From positions 248,001-312,000 of the forward strand of contig CAWCZO010000002.1 of the NCBI GenBank assembly GCA_963800065.1: 64,000 bases of DNA. Direction: 5' to 3'. Positions 61,175-64,000 of the stretch are shown here, one piece after another. How positions within the stretch are numbered: the first letter of the stretch is position 1; each line of letters begins with the position of its first letter. Under the pieces are notes generated by a model. The model had not been told where the DNA came from, did not search any database, and was given only the letters and a program-made list of their open reading frames with translations. Source of the DNA: CAWJFJ01 sp963800065 (GTDB lineage Bacteria; Actinomycetota; Acidimicrobiia; Acidimicrobiales; UBA8190). A program made the position numbers and the translations under genes.

Positions 61175-61639
61175 GTGACGACGGCCCCTCTGGTGGTGCT
61201 TCTCTCGGGTCCCAACCTCAATCTGCTCGGTCAGAGGGAGCCGGAGGTGTACGGCCCCGAGACGCTCGACGATCACGTGGCCGGGGCCACGGCCGAAGCC
61301 GAGGCCCATGGACTGGCCCTCGAGCATCACCAGACCAACCACGAGGGTGATCTCGTCGACCTCGTCCACGGGGCGCGGGGTCGTGCCGCCGCACTGGTGG
61401 TGAACGCCGGTGCCCTCACCCACTACTCATGGGCCCTCCACGACGCCCTGGCCTGCTTCGAGGGCGTGGTCATCGAGCTCCACCTGTCGAACCCCGCGGC
61501 GCGAGAGCCGTGGCGGCACACATCGGTGGTGGCCCCGGTGGCCGATGGAGCCATCATCGGCTTTGGCGGGCTCGGTTACCGGTTGGCCGTGCAGGCCGTG
61601 GCCCGTCTGCTGTCGACGCGTCCGGGGACCGACCGGTGA
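61175..61639 (+). CDS. aroQ: 3-Dehydroquinate dehydratase, type II
   Basis: Third shikimate step, 154 residues. It has GPNLNLLGQREPEVYG (flexible loop with the catalytic Arg and Tyr), HHQTNHEGDLVDLVH, the substrate site NAGALTHYSWAL and the HLSNPAAREPWRHTSV block with the catalytic-region His, then GAIIGFGGLGY. GTG 61175 lies 13 nt after the aroB stop. pepP overlaps as GTGA. Confidence 0.95.
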   Translation: MTTAPLVVLLSGPNLNLLGQREPEVYGPETLDDHVAGATAEAEAHGLALEHHQTNHEGDLVDLVHGARGRAAALVVNAGALTHYSWALHDALACFEGVVIELHLSNPAAREPWRHTSVVAPVADGAIIGFGGLGYRLAVQAVARLLSTRPGTDR

Positions 61640-62763
61640 CGACGACCCCCCGCGCCGGGGGGCCGTCCCCCATGGAATGCGCCGGGCGCCTGTCGAGGCT
61701 CCATCCGCTGGTGGCGGCGGCCGGGGCCGACTCCCTGCTCGTCACCACCCTGCCCAACGTCCGCTACCTGACCGGTTTCAGCGGATCGGCCGCCCTTCTG
61801 CTCGTCACCGGCGACGAGACCCTGCTGGTGACCGACGGGCGCTACCGCACCCAGGCGGCCGAGCAGCTGGAGGCGGCGGGGCTGGCCCGCTCGGTCGAAC
61901 TGGTGGTGGGCGGCGTCCAGGTGCAGCGCGACGCCATCGTCGCACGGGCCTCCCGGCGGGGAAGCCGGGTCGGGCTCGAAGCGGAGAACGCGACGTGGGG
62001 ATCACAGCGACGGTGGGCCGAGACGCTTCCGGCGGCGGAACTGGTCGCCACCGCCGGGGTCGTGGAAGGCCTACGTCTGGTGAAGGATGCCGGGGAGGTC
62101 GACCGCATCGCCATCGCCGCCGCCATCGCCGACGCCGCCCTCGGCGAGGTCCTCGGGATGCTCGGCGAAGGGCGGACCGAGGTCGAGGTGGCCCTGGCCC
62201 TCGACACGGCCATGCGCCGCCTCGGATCGGAGGATCGCGCCTTCGAGACGATCGTGGCCTCGGGCCCGAACGCGGCGAAGCCCCACGCCCGCCCCACGAC
62301 CCGATCGATCGGGGCCGGGGACCCGGTGGTCATCGACTTCGGCGCCACGTTCGACGGCTACCGCTCCGACATGACGCGCACCTTCTGCGTCGGGGGGTCA
62401 CCGGCACCCGAGCTCGCCGTCGTCTTCGCCGTCGTCTCCGAGGCCCAGGCGGCGGGTGTCGCCGCCGTCGGTCCGGGCGTGGCCGGTGGTGACGTCGACA
62501 AGGTCTGTCGGGACCGGATCGCCCGGTCGGGGTGGGCCGAGGCGTTCGAGCACGGCACCGGCCACGGCGTCGGTCTCGACATCCACGAAGCCCCGGCGGT
62601 GGCCCCGGGGTCGACTGCTATCCTCAGCCCCGGAGTCGTGGTCACCGTCGAACCGGGCGTCTATCTCGCCGGCGTGGGCGGCGTCCGTATCGAGGACACC
62701 GTCGTGGTGACCGACCAGGGTTGTCGCCCGCTCACCTCCTTCACAAAGGAAATCGCCGCCTGA
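61636..62763 (+). CDS. M24 family Xaa-Pro aminopeptidase
   Basis: A 375-residue two-domain metallopeptidase. The N-terminal creatinase-like domain (LVTTLPNVRYLTGFSGSAA) precedes the pita-bread domain with metal ligands in IDFGATFDGYRSDMTRTF (two Asp), GTGHGVGLDIHE (His), VTVEPGVY (Glu) and VRIEDTVVVT (Glu). GTG 61636 overlaps aroQ. A Pro-specific peptidase next to efp is a common actinobacterial and firmicute pairing. Confidence 0.93.
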   Translation: MTTTPRAGGPSPMECAGRLSRLHPLVAAAGADSLLVTTLPNVRYLTGFSGSAALLLVTGDETLLVTDGRYRTQAAEQLEAAGLARSVELVVGGVQVQRDAIVARASRRGSRVGLEAENATWGSQRRWAETLPAAELVATAGVVEGLRLVKDAGEVDRIAIAAAIADAALGEVLGMLGEGRTEVEVALALDTAMRRLGSEDRAFETIVASGPNAAKPHARPTTRSIGAGDPVVIDFGATFDGYRSDMTRTFCVGGSPAPELAVVFAVVSEAQAAGVAAVGPGVAGGDVDKVCRDRIARSGWAEAFEHGTGHGVGLDIHEAPAVAPGSTAILSPGVVVTVEPGVYLAGVGGVRIEDTVVVTDQGCRPLTSFTKEIAA

Positions 62764-63323
62764 TGGCCGTCACCACCAACGATCTGCGCAACGGCATGAC
62801 CATCGACCTTCCCGAGGGCCTCTTCTCGGTGGTCGAGTTCCAGCACGTGAAGCCGGGCAAGGGCGGAGCTTTCGTGCGCACCAAGCTGAAGAACGTCCGT
62901 ACCGGAGCCGTGATCGAACGGACCTTCCGGGCCGACGAACGTGTCGAGCAGGCCATCGTGGACAAGCGGGAGATGCAGTATCTCTACCGCGACGGGACGG
63001 ACTACGTCTTCATGGACAACGTCTCCTACGACCAGGTCCAGGTCTCTCCGGCTGCGCTGGGGGAGGCGTCGCAGTACGTGAAGGAGGGCGACAGCGCCGT
63101 TCTGCAGATGTACGACGACGAGATCGTGGGCGTCGACCTCCCGGCGGCGGTGGAGCTGACCGTGACGGTGACCGAGCCCGGGGTCCAGGGCGACCGCGTC
63201 TCGGGCGCCCGTAAGCCGGCCACCCTCGAGACCGGTCTGGTCCTGCAGGTGCCGCTCTTCGTCAATCCGGGCGAACGCATCAAGGTCGACACCCGTACCG
63301 GCGAGTACATCACGCGGGCTTAG
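62763..63323 (+). CDS. efp: Translation elongation factor P
   Basis: Relieves ribosome stalling at polyproline. The 186 residues start TTNDLRNGMTIDL, the tip loop is KPGKGGAFVRTK with Lys33, the expected tip residue; the region TLRADERVEQA is RTFRADERVEQA here, and the C-terminal OB fold ends with KVDTRTGEYITRA. ATG 62763 is overlapped with the pepP stop (TGATG) and AAAGGAAA lies upstream. The many Pro-rich proteins in this genome would need it. Confidence 0.96.
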   Translation: MAVTTNDLRNGMTIDLPEGLFSVVEFQHVKPGKGGAFVRTKLKNVRTGAVIERTFRADERVEQAIVDKREMQYLYRDGTDYVFMDNVSYDQVQVSPAALGEASQYVKEGDSAVLQMYDDEIVGVDLPAAVELTVTVTEPGVQGDRVSGARKPATLETGLVLQVPLFVNPGERIKVDTRTGEYITRA

Positions 63324-63345
63324 GCCGACGGCCGGCGGCGACACC

Positions 63346-63792
63346 GTGGCGCGTGGCGGCGGCCCTGCGCACGTAGACGGTCCCCTCCCCGGGGAGGGCC
63401 CGCGTCACGAAGCACGGGAGCACGCACTCGCCCTCCTCTACGAAGCGGAGATGAAGAGGTCGTCGCTCCCCGACGTCCTGGCCGGATTGTCGGTCCCCCC
63501 CGATCCCTTCACGGTGGCCCTTCTCCTCGGGGTCGACTCGGAGCGGGCCCGGATCGACGATCTGCTCTCTTCGGCGGCCGTCGGATGGGAGATCGGGCGC
63601 ATGCCCGTGGTCGACAGGACGATCCTCCGCCTGGCCACCTGGGAGCTGCTGGCCCGGCCTGACGTGCCGGTGGCGGTGGTCCTCGACGAGGCCGTGGAGC
63701 TGGCCAAGCAGTACTCCACGGAGCAGTCCGGCGGGTTCGTGAACGGCGTGCTCAGCACCATCGCCGCCCACGTGCGCCCGGCCGGCGCGTGA
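63346..63792 (+). CDS. nusB: Transcription antitermination factor NusB
   Basis: Helps form the rRNA antitermination complex with NusE. The 148 residues have a short Gly/Pro/His-rich N-terminus, then REHALALLYEAEM, the central helices (RIDDLLSSAAVGWEIGRM), and the family core PVVDRTILRLATWELL and LDEAVELAKQYS, ending GGFVNGVLSTIA. GTG 63346 is 22 nt after efp; an internal start would lose the first helix. End of the aro-nusB operon. Confidence 0.93.
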   Translation: MARGGGPAHVDGPLPGEGPRHEAREHALALLYEAEMKRSSLPDVLAGLSVPPDPFTVALLLGVDSERARIDDLLSSAAVGWEIGRMPVVDRTILRLATWELLARPDVPVAVVLDEAVELAKQYSTEQSGGFVNGVLSTIAAHVRPAGA

Positions 63793-63970
63793 CGCCCCGG
63801 TTCCAGCCGTTCGAACAGGTCGCGCCCGAACGTGGGTCGGCGCCGGACACCGGGCCCGGGGCAGTCGGCACCGGGCGCCACGGGGACATGCCGGAACCGA
63901 TCCCGGTGGTATCCTCCTTCGAACCGTGAAGCGGGTCCCGAGAGGCCCGAACGGAACCGGAGGAGCCCGA
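63793..63970 (+). other. nusB-pyrR intergenic region
   Basis: Contains a possible nusB end structure (arms at 63839-63846 and 63871-63879, with a bulge and a 24-nt loop), a -10-like TATCCT (63910-63915) with no convincing -35, and the PyrR-loop-like RNA at 63932. A strong GGAGGAG lies 63960-63966 before the GTG at 63971. Confidence 0.5.
63932..63949 (+). promoter_or_regulatory. PyrR-binding-loop-like RNA element
   Basis: CGGG (63932-63935) pairs with CCCG (63946-63949) around the 10-nt loop TCCCGAGAGG. PyrR recognises a loop of the form UCCNGNGAGG, and the match is complete. It lies 21 nt before the start codon at 63971, immediately ahead of its Shine-Dalgarno, so PyrR bound with UMP could block translation. 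Confidence 0.7.
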
Positions 63971-64000
63971 GTGGCCGAAAGAGAACGCAGACTGACCCCA
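63971..64000 (+). CDS. Start of a gene, probably pyrR (cut by window edge)
   Basis: GTG 63971 with GGAGGAG 4-5 nt upstream begins MAERERRLTP before the window ends. The ten residues alone cannot identify a family. pyrR is proposed because pyrimidine genes often follow efp-nusB in actinobacteria and a PyrR-binding-loop-like RNA lies just ahead. Confidence 0.5.
   Translation, partial: MAERERRLTP

Overview
The window is GC-rich, gene-dense and almost entirely on the coding logic of an actinobacterial chromosome. The signs are an ftsZ/sepF/divIVA divisome without ftsA, actinobacterial SOS boxes (CGAAC-N4-GTTCG), DUF3040, DUF3151 and bacterial proteasome activator (Bpa) genes, and TANNNT -10 boxes. 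The gene order (lexA-LysM-nrdR; mraZ to divIVA-ileS; aro-pepP-efp-nusB) together with the lack of mycobacterial or streptomycete cell-wall genes suggests Acidimicrobiia. That last step is inference. No rRNA, tRNA, CRISPR, insertion sequence or prophage was seen.

Layout. 1-1522: end of dapD, then dapE (meso-diaminopimelate supply). 1519-8886: lexA, diverging from an SOS-controlled LysM division inhibitor across a region with four SOS boxes, then nrdR, a PIG-L deacetylase, dinB, DUF3040, a ROK kinase, an HNH nuclease and a lipoate ligase-like protein. 9102-27688: division and cell-wall cluster mraZ-rsmH-ftsL-ftsI-murE-mraY-murD-ftsW-murG-murC-murB-ftsQ, then ftsZ-pgeF-yggS-sepF-yggT-divIVA. murF is not in its usual place. 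27735-31866: ileS (minus strand), diverging from a histone-like DksA/TraR protein with an apparent frameshift. 31950-46335: a secreted protein, a PH-domain membrane pair, lspA-rluD, a sigma factor, a phosphatase-like protein, an ion-channel-like protein, an Rrf2 regulator, an alkaline-phosphatase-fold enzyme, bpa, dnaE and two unrecognised genes. 46332-53017: a DUF255 protein, an SDR, tyrS and a run of small genes. 53057-56747: a minus-strand group of ATP-grasp enzyme, B12-binding radical SAM enzyme with a CCAEP tail, and Cys-rich protein, next to divergent nfuA. 57517-64000: prepilin peptidase, aroC-aroK-aroB-aroQ-pepP-efp-nusB, and the first codons of a gene that looks like pyrR, preceded by a PyrR-binding-loop-like RNA.

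How it works together. dapD/dapE feed murE, whose DNPR motif fits meso-diaminopimelate. The mur genes, mraY, ftsW and ftsI build septal wall at the FtsZ-SepF-DivIVA site. MraZ probably controls the cluster through four GTGG repeats spaced exactly 10 bp apart. DNA damage relieves LexA and raises the LysM inhibitor, slowing division.

Two window-wide features stand out. First, many transcription units have a TANNNT box 5-8 nt before the start codon and no Shine-Dalgarno, which points to frequent leaderless mRNAs. Second, most genes inside operons overlap by GTGA or ATGA. The best candidate for an undescribed system is the radical SAM/ATP-grasp/Cys-rich locus. All calls come from reading the sequence; no database search was run.
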